Source: Isoetes taiwanensis
Taxonomy: Eukaryota; Streptophyta; Lycopodiopsida; Isoetales; Isoetaceae
Assembly (NCBI GenBank): GCA_021234155.1
Contig: JAJEKV010000018.1
Coordinates: 13,247,552 to 13,311,551 of the forward strand
Reading direction: 5' to 3'
Length of the DNA stretch: 64,000 nucleotides
The notes under the pieces are model-generated. The model searched no databases. It was given only the letters and a program-made list of their open reading frames with translations, and had not been told where the DNA came from. Position 1 is the stretch's first letter, and each line of letters starts with the position of its first letter. Made by a program: the position numbers and the translations under genes. Positions 25,141-36,079 of the stretch are shown piece by piece.

Positions 25141-26514
25141 TATTGTTGTGCCATTCACAAGCCTTGAATGAATTCTAACTCCTTTCAACAATCAATAAAG
25201 CCCTTCCCAAACACCACAACCACACCACAACTTCACCAATACTATGTATAAATATTGCAGCAAGAAGAACGTACATCACGAGGAAGAAGAAAACATATTA
25301 TGCCTCTTTAATTAAGAACTTCACATGCACAAAAGAATGTCATGCTCCCTTGTAGTTAACAATTGAAGAATGCCACGGCAATTTTCCAAAAAATGCAGAT
25401 GTTCTCTCAATGTTTGAGGATCGGTCTGGTTACATTATAACTTTGTGCAATTATTATCGTGCAAATGCTGGATTTATTTAAACCCAATTGTTTGTAGAAG
25501 CCGCTAGTGAGAAATTGGACACAAACAGGAATGAACAGTTAAATGAATCATTCGTGGTCTGAAAATGATCATTATGGGTTTGTTACAAAGACTGTGGATT
25601 TGCCACAGAATGTATCCCTACTTGCACGATGAACATATTGATATGGCTAATTTGTGCACAAAGTACAAGATACAGTATGAGGCTTTCCTGATTGCTGGAA
25701 GGTCTTCAACTGCCAAAACTATACTGTAAGGCAAATTAATTGCAATAATGTGATTCTGAGGCAATATATTCAGAAATACATATTAGTTAAAGATTTAATG
25801 CATTGCTATTATTAAGATCAGCCAGAGGGCACTGTGTAAAAGTACTCTAAAGAGGAATCTCGATATGTCATGTAACTTCAACTGACTTGTGTATGTTGTC
25901 TTGACATTGCATGAACAAATCCAAAGACCTTTATGTTCTCATATTTAGATTCTATATGAGCAAAATTTAAAAAGTTGTCCTAATTCTACTCATACCAACA
26001 GTGAGGCAAGCTAGACTTATACAACCAGAACCTTAAAAAAGGAAAACTAAAATATTGAAGAAAATTCAGATTGCGGATTGGAAATATGTGTACCATCTCA
26101 AATTCACTACAAGTGCTATTGTCCCACCTTAAAACCTACTTCAACAAACATATGAGACATGTGAGGCAGCAATGAACATTCTTAAACTAAGTCGGATGAA
26201 TTCGAAATAGTTTGTTTATATGCAAGTAGTTTCCATCTCCCTTAGAGGGCTAAGTCGGAAGTTTCAGTTACGTGAGCAATTTAGAGCCCTGCAATTTCAG
26301 TATCATAGATAGCCAGCCTTGCCCAAGATAGAAGTGGCCATGGCAATATCATGCTGCTCGCAGCTTTAATTTCCTTGTCACAAACAACCATCACATACCC
26401 TGAATAATCTGTCGTTGTGTCTCCCCAGTGCTAATACGATGCAGCACATGCAATCTTAAGGAACATACTTTCGCCAGCCTTTATTTGCAATAAGATGTCA
26501 ATTTTGTAACATCA
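25141..26514. other. no supported gene
   Basis: AT-rich sequence. A short frame at about 25600-25730 (+) reads 'YLHDEHIDMANLCTKYKIQY' but matches nothing I recognise. Confidence 0.3.
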
Positions 26515-26559
26515 CTACAACATGATGGCAAGCTTACAGAGCCGCGCACGCAAGTTCAT

Positions 26560-26784
26560 TTTGCTTTTCATGTTACTTGACCATTCCCATTTCCATTCTA
26601 ATGTATGTATCCCAATGCCATAGGCACCAGCACATAATCTAAGGTCCTCTACTTCCAAAGCCTCCTTGTACATTAGTGCATCAGCAAAAACATTTGACAT
26701 GAGAACATAAGCACCACCACAGCACAGGTCCAAAGCTACAATTTCATTGAAATAATATTTTCCTAGCTCAACATCTCTGTACAT
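26560..26784 (-). pseudogene. PPR protein C-terminal (E motif) remnant
   Basis: The frame reads 'DVELGKYYFNEIVALDLC' then 'GGAYVLMSNVFADALMYKEA' and 'EVEDLRLCAGAYGIG'. This matches the E motif that follows the last PLS repeat of plant PPR editing factors (pattern 'NVELG...ALDPC..AAYVLMSNxYAxAxMWEDA..VExLRKxAGAxKxPGxxWIEV'). The following WIEV-type motif is replaced by 'GIHTLEWKWEW'. No upstream PPR repeats in frame are seen, so it is a truncated copy. Confidence 0.65.
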
Positions 26785-27240
26785 TCTGCTCAGATACGTC
26801 CCTTTGCATCATAGCCACGCGCAGATTTGCATAAGAGAAGCAAAAACATTTCGAGCAAAATCAGCATTTACTAGAAATGGCAAGAAACAGAGTTTAGGTT
26901 TCTGACCTGTTAATCCTCAGAACAGGCCGCCATGCTCGATGCCTTCCATGCTCGATGCAGAACACCTTGCGGGCTCCAAACACCTATGTTGGATTCTGTT
27001 ACAGCACCAAAGGCATTGGATTTCCTGGCAAGAAATATTGTTTCCTCAATACAAGAGCTTAGGATACTCTCTGTTTTCGATTTTTCCCTTAGCATAGCCA
27101 CAATCCACAAATCATGCATAACAACCAAAGAAATCCACAAATGAATAGTGGAATAGTAAATCTTGTTTATTTCTACAAATCTCAGCTATGATCAGATGAA
27201 TATAAGAACAGGGATTAAATATAGTTGATTTCTGTAAAAC

Positions 27241-27360
27241 ATTGATTGACCTTTATGCCAAATTTGGCTTGCTGTTAGAGGCACATGAAGTTTTTAATAA
27301 GCAGGAATTTAGGACTGTTGAGTCATGAAATGCACTTGTCTCAGGGTATCCTGACAATGG
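27241..27360 (+). pseudogene. PPR repeat fragment (plus strand)
   Basis: The plus-strand frame reads 'IDLYAKFGLLLEAHEVFNKQ' and, after a stop, 'NALVSGYPDNG'. This is the end of one PPR repeat and the start of the next ('LIDMYAKCGxxxEAxxVFxxM...WNALISGYxQNG'). It is similar to the fragment at 29.84-30.23 kb, in the same orientation. The two flank the MED31 duplication. Confidence 0.6.
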
Positions 27361-27840
27361 TATTTGGTATGGAAGCTTTGAGATATTTTACACATATGCA
27401 AATGGAACAAAAGCAACAATTTGAATGAGAAAGTTGTAGACTTTATTAACCACATTTGCAGTCGAAATTGTTGTTTGAAGGCCAGCCATCAGCCAAAAAA
27501 TAAGGAGCACAAATGAGCTGACGTGCCTGTTTATAATGTACAATTTTACCAATCTTGAATCCGAGATAATCAATTTGTGGAGAACTTTGGAAAGACCTAA
27601 GCCACAAAATACCAAATGGAATCTTCATCCAAAGACCCAATGTTCGCAATGGATTCTGGACTTGCTATGACTAAAGGGGAGAATAGGTATAATCATGAGG
27701 CATGTCTTTCTACAACATAAGAAAAAACTTTGTTTGCCATATTTCAGGCCTCTCTTTCTTGGCCTTGTATAAAACGAGAGGAGCTATTTCCAGCAACACA
27801 TCCAAGTAATATATCTTGATTCTGAAAAGCCTCTGGTCTG
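27361..27840. other. no supported gene
   Basis: This stretch separates the PPR fragment from the MED31 exon. The minus-strand frame after the MED31 exon continues to a stop near 27744 but no longer resembles MED31. Confidence 0.3.
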
Positions 27841-27853
27841 CTGGCTTCCTCAC

Positions 27854-28440
27854 CAGATTTTGCATATTCTGGCCGCCGCCAGTACTGTAGGAACTTTAAA
27901 TACCCAATAAATGACTCATCGTCTTGTGCCAAGTCTGCAAGTGAAAAGGTACTATGGTCAGAGAGATGCAAAAGCTTAAGATGTCTATGAACAGGATGCA
28001 ATAAATTATGCAAAATATATGACTAACAGCTAAAGCAACGATATAACTAACTTCGACTTTCAACTTGAAGACTTTCAACTTCGACTAACTACTTCAGCTC
28101 AAATACTTGTTGCTGAACGCTTTTACTTATACAGGGAACAAACCTCTTAGAATGAAGATAAGTTGGATTAGCAAGGCACTGCACGAATTCCAGTTCTAAC
28201 AGAAACCTTTGTCTTCCTCCATCAGTCTCCCTAAACCGTCCTTTAACCTGCACCAGACAAGGTCACTGCTACTTGCAGGAATTAAACATCGGAATCTTGG
28301 AATCACATCCTGCTTGCTCATTGTAAAATCATGCCTTACTAAAGGCGAGGAACCCTAGTTTCGAGTTCGCCAATTTATCGTAATGAGAGCCGCCCACACA
28401 CTCAAAATACTCTCCATCTGTGCAACAGACCTCTCCGGAC
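27854..28440 (-). pseudogene. MED31-like gene, copy A (5' region, exon 2, exon 3)
   Basis: MED31 is a small, highly conserved subunit of the Mediator complex linking transcription factors to RNA polymerase II. On the minus strand, 28330-28440 is a leader-like block. An exon at 28144-28247 encodes 'GGRQRFLLELEFVQCLANPT' then YLHSKR, with good splice sites. An exon at 27854-27934 encodes 'DDESFIGYLKFLQYWRRPEY', the MED31 core. The next expected part ('KFIMYPHCLYFLELLQ...') is absent: the frame runs into unrelated sequence ('SGEEASRPEAFQNQD'). The Tyr-rich link 'YLAQ..YF' between the two exons is also altered. Copy A is therefore truncated and probably not functional. Confidence 0.75.
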
Positions 28441-29470
28441 ATACTGCAGGACATATTTTCTACCTTATTGGCGGGGTGTGCCATGGCAAATTCCAGCAAC
28501 ATGCCCTTTACCAATAACAGCAACAATAGATGTAGAATGTTGAGCGACCTTGCGCAAATATGCTATCATGAACCTAGAACAAAACCCATAATTATCATAA
28601 GTTTGGCTGCTAGTTACATTTAGATCCTTAAGATGTGTGCCACGTAAAAAATCTCTCAACTTCTTTGAATACACTGAAACTAGCTGAAAAACAGAGCTCC
28701 ACGACAGAACTCCAAAGGCATGAACCTACCTGCATGATACTATCCTGTATTTGCATGTATATGGAACATCAAAGCATCCAAAATGAAACAAGCTACGAAT
28801 GAATACAGTAATAATGCAGATCTAGTAAGATCCATAAAACCATCAGCCAACTTTGATGGTCATGATCATGAAAGCATTTAACAGAATATGGAGAAACTCC
28901 TGCCTCGCTAAAGATGGTTGTACAATGCCTCGCTAAATTTAGAATACAATGCATTCATACATCACACATCACACAAATTATCAAAATTCTATGATGGTCA
29001 GAAAAGCTTAAGATGTCTATGAACAAGATACAATAAATTATGCAAAAAATATGACTAACAGCTAAAGCAACGATATAACCTAAATTCAGTTTGAAGACTT
29101 TCAACTTCGATTAACTACTTCAGCTCAAATACTTGTTGCTGAACGCTTTTACTTATACAGGGAACAAACCTCTTAGGATGAAGATAAGTTAGATTAGCAA
29201 GGCACTGTACAAATTCCAGTTCTAAGAGAAACCTTTGTCTTCCTCCATCAATCTCCTTAAACCCGTCATTTAACCTGCACCATAACATGGTATAAGTTTC
29301 TATTATTCTACACAAGCACTGCTACTTGCAGAAATTAAACATCGGAATCTTAGAATCAAATCCTACGTGCTCATTGTAAAAATCATGCCTTACTGAAGGC
29401 GAGGAACCCTAGTTTCGAGTTCGCCAATTTATCGTAATAAGAGCCGCCCACACACTCAAAATACTTGCCA
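28000..29470. repeat. tandem duplication of about 1.03 kb spanning the MED31 5' exons
   Basis: 28000-28440 and 29020-29465 align over nearly their whole length, including intron, exon and leader. Shared landmarks are 'gacttaacttc'-type intron sequence, 'cagctcaaatacttgttgct', 'acttatacagggaacaaacc' and 'gaggaaccctagtttcgagt'. A one-base length difference lies in the exon. Confidence 0.8.
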
Positions 29471-29500
29471 TCTGCCCAAGAGACCTCTCCGGTTAGCCGG
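28464..29500 (-). pseudogene. MED31-like gene, copy B (5' region, exon 2, late-exon fragment)
   Basis: A leader-like block at 29385-29500 and an exon at 29170-29274 repeat the layout of copy A, offset by 1026 bp. The exon encodes 'GGRQRFLLELEFVQCLANLT' and YLHPKR. Near 28470-28510 a further piece encodes 'LLEFAMAHPANK', matching the MED31 segment '...FRTAMAHPANKE'. The core exon (FIGYLK...) is missing from this copy and the C-terminal 'FYYWKNYRNNRL' part is absent. It directly abuts the leader of copy A. Copies A and B together hold three different exons but neither is complete. Confidence 0.7.
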
Positions 29501-29839
29501 TTTCGAGAGCGGCTCCCACCAACAGAAGTGACTGAGAGTTTACAGCCAATCATAAGTTTGGAGTAGTCACCAGCATATCCTAGGGATATTCTAGCATATA
29601 TCTAGAATATGCCAAAAGCCCACATAAACAAGGGTTTGCCCCCCTAGGGGCAACCCAAAAAGAAACTTAACCAAGAGTTCTAGCAAAAAGTAAAAATGCA
29701 ACAATCACATCCTCTCACCACACACACAAAGTAAAAATTGTGCAAAAAATTATGCCATGCCAATAAATGCAACCAAGGTCAACTAACCCACTAGGAACGC
29801 ATATGCCTTATCCCAAATACATATAGGTGAATCTCCTGG

Positions 29840-30230
29840 GGACGAGTAGCAAATGTGGACATGTATGCCAAACGTGGCTGCTGGAAAGAGGCACATGAAG
29901 TCTTTCAGACATTGCCAATATGAGATGCTGGATTGTGGAATACAATTATTTCTGGGTATGTCCAAGATGGTGACACTTTCCATGCTTTAGAATGCCTTGG
30001 CAAAATGCAAGACGAATTCAGGCCAGATACAGGTATATTTATTATTGTATTCAATGTGTATACTCATGTAGGCTTAGTGGAGGAAGGCCGCGAATATTTT
30101 CATTTGAAGAGGCAATTTTATATGATAGAACCATATTTGTACCATTGTAATTTTAAGGTTGATCTTTTTGCCCGCGCATGAAACTTTAGAGAAGCCGAAG
30201 ATAAATTATGCCCTAACTGATTTTATTTTT
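29840..30230 (+). pseudogene. PPR protein fragment (two repeats and the start of the next)
   Basis: The frame reads 'VDMYAKRGCWKEAHEVFQTL', a stop, then 'WNTIISGYVQDGDTFHALEC' and 'KMQDEFRPDTGIFIIVFN', 'HVGLVEEGREYF', 'IEPYLYHCNFKVDLFARA'. This is the standard P-L-S run of a plant PPR protein up to the segment before the E motif. PPR proteins of this class bind organelle RNA. Stops at two places and the missing start show it is a remnant. Confidence 0.75.
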
Positions 30231-30457
30231 TAAAACCCAACATTAATCATATTCATATTCACTTCTTTCATTCACATATCATTAGTTCACATCTACAAAA
30301 AAAAGTTGTAAGGGCAATCCACAGTGCGTTAGCACCTTATTTTCGATTGCTCAGCAGATGCATCAGTTGTGATTTAATAGGCCATGTTGACTGTAATCAG
30401 TCTATGGTGACGGAATACGAGATAAGTGGTAATAATTGCTGGCAATGGATAATGGTT

Positions 30458-31218
30458 TGTTAGGGGGCACTAATATTACTAAATATTAGTGCGGAAGGAG
30501 CTTACGGGGTTTGTAGAGGCAAAAGATCTATATGGGTGCATGGTTAGCATTGTCATATTATTGTTAATGGAACTAGTATGGGCACTAGGGGCTAAATGCA
30601 TTAATATAAAAGAATGCAAGTTAGCTATGGTTAAAAATGTCTGTTAAATGGACACGTGGCATCAAGTGTTTGGTTGGGTTGTAAAACCTGATATAGAACA
30701 AGATCGAAATGAATTTGTATCAAACAAAAGGGGATCCGGCTGCCAGATCTGGTAGTCGTGTCATAGAGCTGGGATTTGGATCGAATCAAGTGATGGTCTG
30801 GCCAGTTTTGGCTATAGAAGGTTGTTAGTGAACTCCAGAGGTTGGATTATAAAGCTTGAAGAAGGAATTGGATAGGGTAACGGAATTGGGTCTGAAGAAG
30901 AGAGGAGCCGATTCTGCTGCCAAAGTGATCTATATGTATCAAGACTTGGACCTTGAGTTCGTTACAGCAGCCCAAGGCTGTTGGTGTGGCCCAGGGCAGA
31001 TTGGAACTGCCAAGGTGCTGGATTGGGCCTTTGGGCAGCAGGCTGACATTCATCCAGGGAGGATTCTCTGGAAGGATTCGGTTTGTTGAGAGAGCTCCAC
31101 ATAAGAGCAGGCCAAAACTGATCAATGAGCGGGATCTAGGATCCAAGGTGTGGGCGAAAACTGATCGGCGTGTCTCACGCGGGCAAAGATTACCCAAGGG
31201 AAAATTTTTGTCGTAACA
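30458..31218 (+). mobile_element. 5' LTR of a Ty3-like retrotransposon
   Basis: The 761-bp block begins TGTTA and ends TAACA, a perfect 5-bp inverted end with TG...CA. One base later comes the primer-binding site TGGTATCAGAGC. A TATA-like 'aatataaaag' lies near 30603. Gag-like coding follows at 31235. The right-hand LTR is not in the window because the element is cut by a LINE end near 32.2 kb. Confidence 0.75.
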
Positions 31219-31219
31219 G

Positions 31220-31233
31220 TGGTATCAGAGCTC
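31220..31233 (+). promoter_or_regulatory. primer-binding site matching initiator tRNA-Met
   Basis: TGGTATCAGAGC is the complement of the 3' end of plant initiator methionine tRNA and is the standard minus-strand primer site of many plant LTR retrotransposons. It starts one base after the TAACA end of the LTR. Confidence 0.85.
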
Positions 31234-31234
31234 A

Positions 31235-32190
31235 ATGACTGAACCTATGCCAGATATGCCAGCAGGACCTGTTGACGGATTGCTTGAAGTGCATCCGCCT
31301 GAAAAGGGCATAATATCCGCCCTCGAGGACATTCATTTAGACGATGAATTGCCCGAGTTCGAGCTGGATGGGGGAGCACCCTCAGAAGCTGCTCCTAAAG
31401 CAGCTATTCTTGTAGGTGTTGATCATGTAATTGCTGCAAGTGCAGCTAATACTGATAATGGAAATGCTGGGAACGCTCCAGGAGCAAGTACTGAGCGGGG
31501 TCCGATAGGTGGGAACTTACTCGACGAGAATGTAGGTCATGTCAACCGCCTAACTGAGGAACTAAACGAGATAAGGGTTGAACAAGCTAGGTTCCGAAAC
31601 ACCCTAGGGTTGATACAGGAAAACCTGCAGAAGTGGGCTGCTGAAGGGAAGGCCCGGGAACTTCTCTTAAGTAATGTAGTAGAAAAGTTTTCTACGTGGT
31701 CGGGCGCGGTTCCTACCGCCCGAGGGGGCAAACCGTGGTGTTCCTCACGAGGTTGCACGACCGGGACCTAGTGCACCATCAGGAGTAAACCCGGGGTTGA
31801 CCGAAGAACCAGTAGCTCAGGGTGTCATGGAAGGTGTCGCAGCCAGAAGAATCCCTGGGGAAGCTTTCTGGTGAAGAGATTAAGTCTCTGGAGCGTGTAA
31901 GGATGTCTGATTTCTATGGCAAGGATGTTATGCCTGAGCAGGCTATGCGATGGTTCAATCAAATGAAGCTGTATTTTGCAGCTACAAGGAAAGGTGAGAA
32001 TGCCTGACTGATGTATGCCACCCTGAAGTTGAAGGGACTGGCAGCTGCATGGTGGGACATCCACACCAAGAATGGTCAGAAGCTACGTACTTGGAGGGAA
32101 TTCTGTCATTTATTCCAATAGGAGTATGCACCTCATTATGACCGATGACATACGCTCATACAACTGAAGGAGCTCACTCAGACAGGGTTG
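31235..32190 (+). pseudogene. gag polyprotein N-terminal part (Ty3-like), truncated
   Basis: From ATG 31235 an open frame of 178 residues begins MTEPMPDMPAGP and includes a helical segment 'VNRLTEELNEIRVEQARFRN'. After a frame change, 31900-32140 reads 'SDFYGKDVMPEQAMRWFNQM', 'LYFAATRKGENA', 'LKLKGLAAAWWDI' and 'WREFCHLFQ'. This is the capsid core of Ty3-type gag ('...W...AA.WW......W..F...F...Y'), which packages the element RNA. Several stops (near 32006, 32120 and 32145) and loss of everything after the capsid make it inactive. Confidence 0.75.
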
Positions 32191-32239
32191 GAACAATGTG
32201 ACGGATTGGAACAATGCTATGATAAACTCCTCCTTTGTA

Positions 32240-32655
32240 TTGGGATGTGCCACGTGGATTGCATTTTTGTCCTTGCTGCCTAGATGCTCAAATAGAAGAC
32301 GAACGACATGCTCTTCTCCATTGCTCAGCTTTTGACTACTGAAGAGCACAATGTGATCTTAGTTGCAATTCTTTTCACGAGCTTTTGAATTTATCAGTTA
32401 TAAAACTTGGTATGTATCTTCAAGGTTATGACAGGTCAAGGAAAGAGCTACTAGATCTTTACATGCAAAGGACCTTGATGTGTAAGGTCTAGTTTTGTTA
32501 GTTTTGCCTTTTTTAGTTGATCAAAAAACATGCATGTAACTTTTGCTCGTCTATGGACCTGAAGGTCTAACATGCGTGATTTATTCAATACAATACAATA
32601 CAATACAATACAATACAATACAATACAATACAATACAATACAATACAATACAATA
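32240..32655 (+). mobile_element. 3' end of a LINE with zinc knuckle and (CAATA)n tail
   Basis: The frame from about 32266 reads 'CPCCLDAQIEDERHALLHC', then, after a stop, 'ELLNLSVIKLGMYLQGYD' and 'RSRKELLDLYMQRTLM'. This is the CCHC knuckle and C-terminus of a plant LINE reverse transcriptase. About 110 bp of 3' UTR follows, then some 14 copies of CAATA (32585-32655). The LINE is 5'-truncated and joins directly to the gag remnant, so it inserted into or recombined with the retrotransposon. Confidence 0.7.
32585..32655 (+). repeat. pentanucleotide microsatellite (CAATA)n
   Basis: About 14 uninterrupted CAATA units. The position immediately after LINE 3' UTR sequence marks it as the insertion tail. 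Confidence 0.95.
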
Positions 32656-34246
32656 TTTCATTGGTCACTTTCGGCCATCTGAGCCTTTTCTATTTGTTTG
32701 AAACAAAACTAAGAAAACATGAACCTTGCCTATCAGTTCTCAAAATTGCAAATATAGTGCAACCAATGATCGATGGTATATGCATTTTGTACCCTCAGTA
32801 TAATTTTTTTTTGAAGGTCATTAATTCTTAACCACCTAGTGGTTAACATTGTGCACATGCTAGGTGTCAGTGGTGGCAGACTACATTTGGCATGTTTAGG
32901 TTAGCATAAGTGTAGGGCTTAGATTTAACTAGATGTAGGGCTCAGATTTGCGGTCTACACTATATTAGACCAGAGCCTCTTCAGATGTATTCAGGTTTTA
33001 TCTCAAGTTTGGAGAGCCTCATTTGACGCACGTTTCCTTCACTCTTTGTACATATTTGTTTCTCTTGTTCTTATTTTGTGGTCATGAGCATGGCAGCTTT
33101 GTAGCATCCGACAGTCATAGACTGCTGCTGCATGGTGTATGCCAAGAACTCAAAATTAACAGTGGCACTGTTATGCCGGGTTCGCTCGTGATCACTTTCT
33201 TGAGCCTTGTTGTTTTGCTATTGTCCTTGCTACTCTTACCATCATCGGTTCTTGAATACTCCTTATATATTACTTTGAACCCTTCAAACTCCCTTATTTG
33301 ACCCTATTAGCTGTTGAAATGGTCCGGCTGGAGGCCCCTTTATCAACCAATTCGTTCGCCCAACCAGATATTCATGAAATTCGTCTGAAGGCCTTAGCAA
33401 TTAGTCTTGTTATGAAAACAGTTTTCAAAACTCTATTTTTCATGGTGCAGCAAGTGCAGTTTTACAGTCAAGGATTTTTGGAGCTGCAAAAAAAATTAGA
33501 AAAATCAAGTTTTTGATCTTATTTTTCTATCTTCTCTCTATTGAAAACATTATCAGAAAAATCATGTTGATTCTTTTTTTCCTTCTGCTTTATCTTGGCT
33601 TATCAGAAATTTTGTGCCTTTTGCATACCCAAAAATATTTCTATCATCGTCGCTCCCCAAGTAGCAGCATGTTTTATCAAGCTCACATTTCAATCTGCAT
33701 CAAAGTTCGGATTTGTTAGTTTATTCAGAGTACAAGAACTATTTTCAGGCATACCGGTCCTATAAGGCGAATTTCTTGCTGTTTCTTGGTTTTCATCTAC
33801 ACAAAGACAGGTACAACACCAAAGCACAGAAACTTTTAGTCAGCAAATTTTTCTGGCCAAGCCTCTCAAGCATCTACATATTTTTAGTCTGCAACATCAA
33901 TTTCGACTTTCTTATTGAGTTTTTAAAGAGGGCCGGCACCTGGGCTAGCCCCATCCATCTGTCCAAAGCATATACAGGTTGCAGAGAAGTTTTCAAGCAA
34001 GCACATCTGAAAAAATCTTTGAAGCTTCAACTCGGATTTATTACGACACTCTGGTTCGCATCATCTGCAAAACAAGCACACATTTACATCAGTCCAAGAT
34101 GGGAGATTTCTTTCACAAAAATCTTTGTGGGGCAGAGTCTTAGATATTCTGTAGCTCCAGTTCACGGTACCGCAGTTTAAATTCTTGCTTCTTGAATTCA
34201 AAACAGACGCTTTCAAATTAGGCAGTGGAAATAAGGCTACCATTCT
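32656..34246. other. no supported gene
   Basis: Open frames in this stretch (for example 33023-33301 with a hydrophobic run) match nothing I recognise and lack consistent coding structure. Confidence 0.3.
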
Positions 34247-35325
34247 TGCACTGCGACTCGCATGAAACCAACAAAGCGCCATAGGCTTCTCATTCATCTC
34301 AGCAGATTTCTACAATGGTGGACAGTGGATAGCCGCACACATGCGAACTACCCACGAAAAATAAAGGGAAAATCCAATTATAACATTTGGACCCCAAAAA
34401 CAAATACAATGCTAATAGATGAGTGGCTGATGTACTGCCGAAAGCTTATCACGGGATTAAAAACCCAGCCCTTCGGGTTTTCGAGGAAAAACCTAGTGAT
34501 AAGCCTTGCCGGCAAGGGGGCTTAGACAAACGTAAGGCATAGAATCGCCCCCAAAACCCGCGCATGGAGAAGTCAAAACCGGATGGCGCCGCCAACCCAC
34601 TGTACACGCACATCACCAACAACAAACGAAAACATACCAAAGAATAGCATCACCCGGTGGGTGGAAAAAAGCATCACCCAAATGGAAAAACATGATAAAC
34701 GTAACTTGTACAAAATATAGTAAACAAAGAAGGGGGGGGGTGGGTTCAAAGAGAATAAGGTAATCTAGGAGAGAAGAGGAAGCGCCGATGAAACGCCGAT
34801 GAAGAACTCGCAATAAGTAGCAAACGCCCAACCCGGACGAACGCCCAAAACGCGATGCGATGCATGCATCACGACGATGTAATGCATGCATGCTCGCCTT
34901 TGAGCAAGAATGCCGATTTCGCTACGCGAATCGACGACATTCTCCTGCACTGCGACTCGCATGAAACCAACAAAGCGCCCAATACCAAAGGACTTCCTTT
35001 AACAAACTAGGATCGAGGACGAAGGTCACAGGATGAAGGCTAAAGGCCGAAAAAGGACAGCAGAAAGCAACGCCAAATTAGCCAAACCATGCAGAAGAAG
35101 AAGCCCTCCCCGCCTCGAAACAAATCAAAGAGAATAAGGTATCACTGAGAAGAAGGGAAGCGCCGATGAAACGTCGATGAAGAACTCTGCAATAAGTAGC
35201 AAACGCCCAACCTGACGAACGGCCCAAATCGCATGCGATGCATGCATGCGACGCATGCAATGCATGCATGCTCGTCTTGAGCAAGAATGCCGATTCGCTA
35301 CGCGAATCGACGACATTCTTGACAT
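34247..35325. repeat. nested direct repeats with GCATGC-rich palindromes
   Basis: 34746-34943 and 35125-35321 are near-identical copies (379-bp offset), sharing 'aagcgccgatgaaac', 'gcaataagtagcaaacgccc' and 'cgaatcgacgacattct'. Each contains a cluster of 'gatgcatgcatg' palindromes. A separate phrase of about 33 bp, 'ctgcgactcgcatgaaacc' plus 'aacaaagcgcc', occurs at about 34250 and 34950. Blocks such as 'acgggattaaaaacccagcc' suggest 3' UTR of a retroelement, but no ORF supports this. Confidence 0.6.
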
Positions 35326-35330
35326 CAACT

Positions 35331-35512
35331 ATTCTATCTTTAGCATGCCCGCTCAAGATTTAGAGGCAGATGCTTTAGCATCTCACGGCATCATTTCATC
35401 TGAAAATAGGAAGCACCGCCATAGCCGGCCGTCAGCGCAGCATCTGTTTAGGGTTCACGAAATTTTAGGCTCTCAGGCTTACGCTGCAACCTTCAGAAAA
35501 TTTTTGGGCTGA
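35331..35512 (+). pseudogene. possible RNase H-like tail of a retroelement
   Basis: The frame reads 'INYSIFSMPAQDLEADALAS' then 'HGIISSENRKHR' and ends at a stop at 35510. The '...EADALAS' phrase is typical of the last helix of the RNase H domain in plant retroelements. It directly follows the second direct repeat. Support is thin. Confidence 0.3.
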
Positions 35513-36060
35513 TAACAGGAGTCACGTTATTAGCTATCCGACTCATGGGCCCTCACGCCGTGAGTGATCTGCCCACACCCTTCACGCCACGCTCGCGTCA
35601 TGACCTTACAATTGTTGGCTTCTCATGTCACGCTCACGGACCATGGTACTCAGGCCAGAGTCACGATTATGCTTCCAGGAACTCAAAGGCTTTCCAGTTT
35701 TATATGGCTGATATGGGAGGATGCATTTTTTTATGCGTACTTTTTTAAAACCCCTATAATGTAAATTTGATAGTGGTACACCAAAAGCATCGTCCGGACA
35801 CGTGCTTGAAGTGCTGTGAGTGCTTATTCCGCTATCACATTTGGTATAACAAATTTTGAGGTAGTTATTCCAGAAATAGCAATCCTCCTCCGAGGAGGAA
35901 GGGATCGATGACATGGATTGATCCCTTGGGCGCGAGAACGCTTAGATGATTCTATCAGGTGGTGGGATTTCTTGGATGGCGGGAATTTGGTTCAGTTTTT
36001 GCTATCATTCTTCAATTCTGGAATGAATTAATTTATGGTTTCCATTTCAATTGCAATACT
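35513..36060. other. no supported gene
   Basis: Spacer before the transposase-like gene. Contains 'gaggaggaagggatcgatga' and short inverted pieces; no coding signal. Confidence 0.3.
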
Positions 36061-36079
36061 AACCTTGTTCATATCAATT

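Noticed and set aside
32585-32655. CRISPR-like array
   Set aside because: It is a plain pentanucleotide microsatellite with no spacers and follows a LINE 3' end.
33023-33301. Hydrophobic 92-residue frame as a membrane protein
   Set aside because: T-rich sequence gives hydrophobic codons by chance; there is no exon structure or family match.
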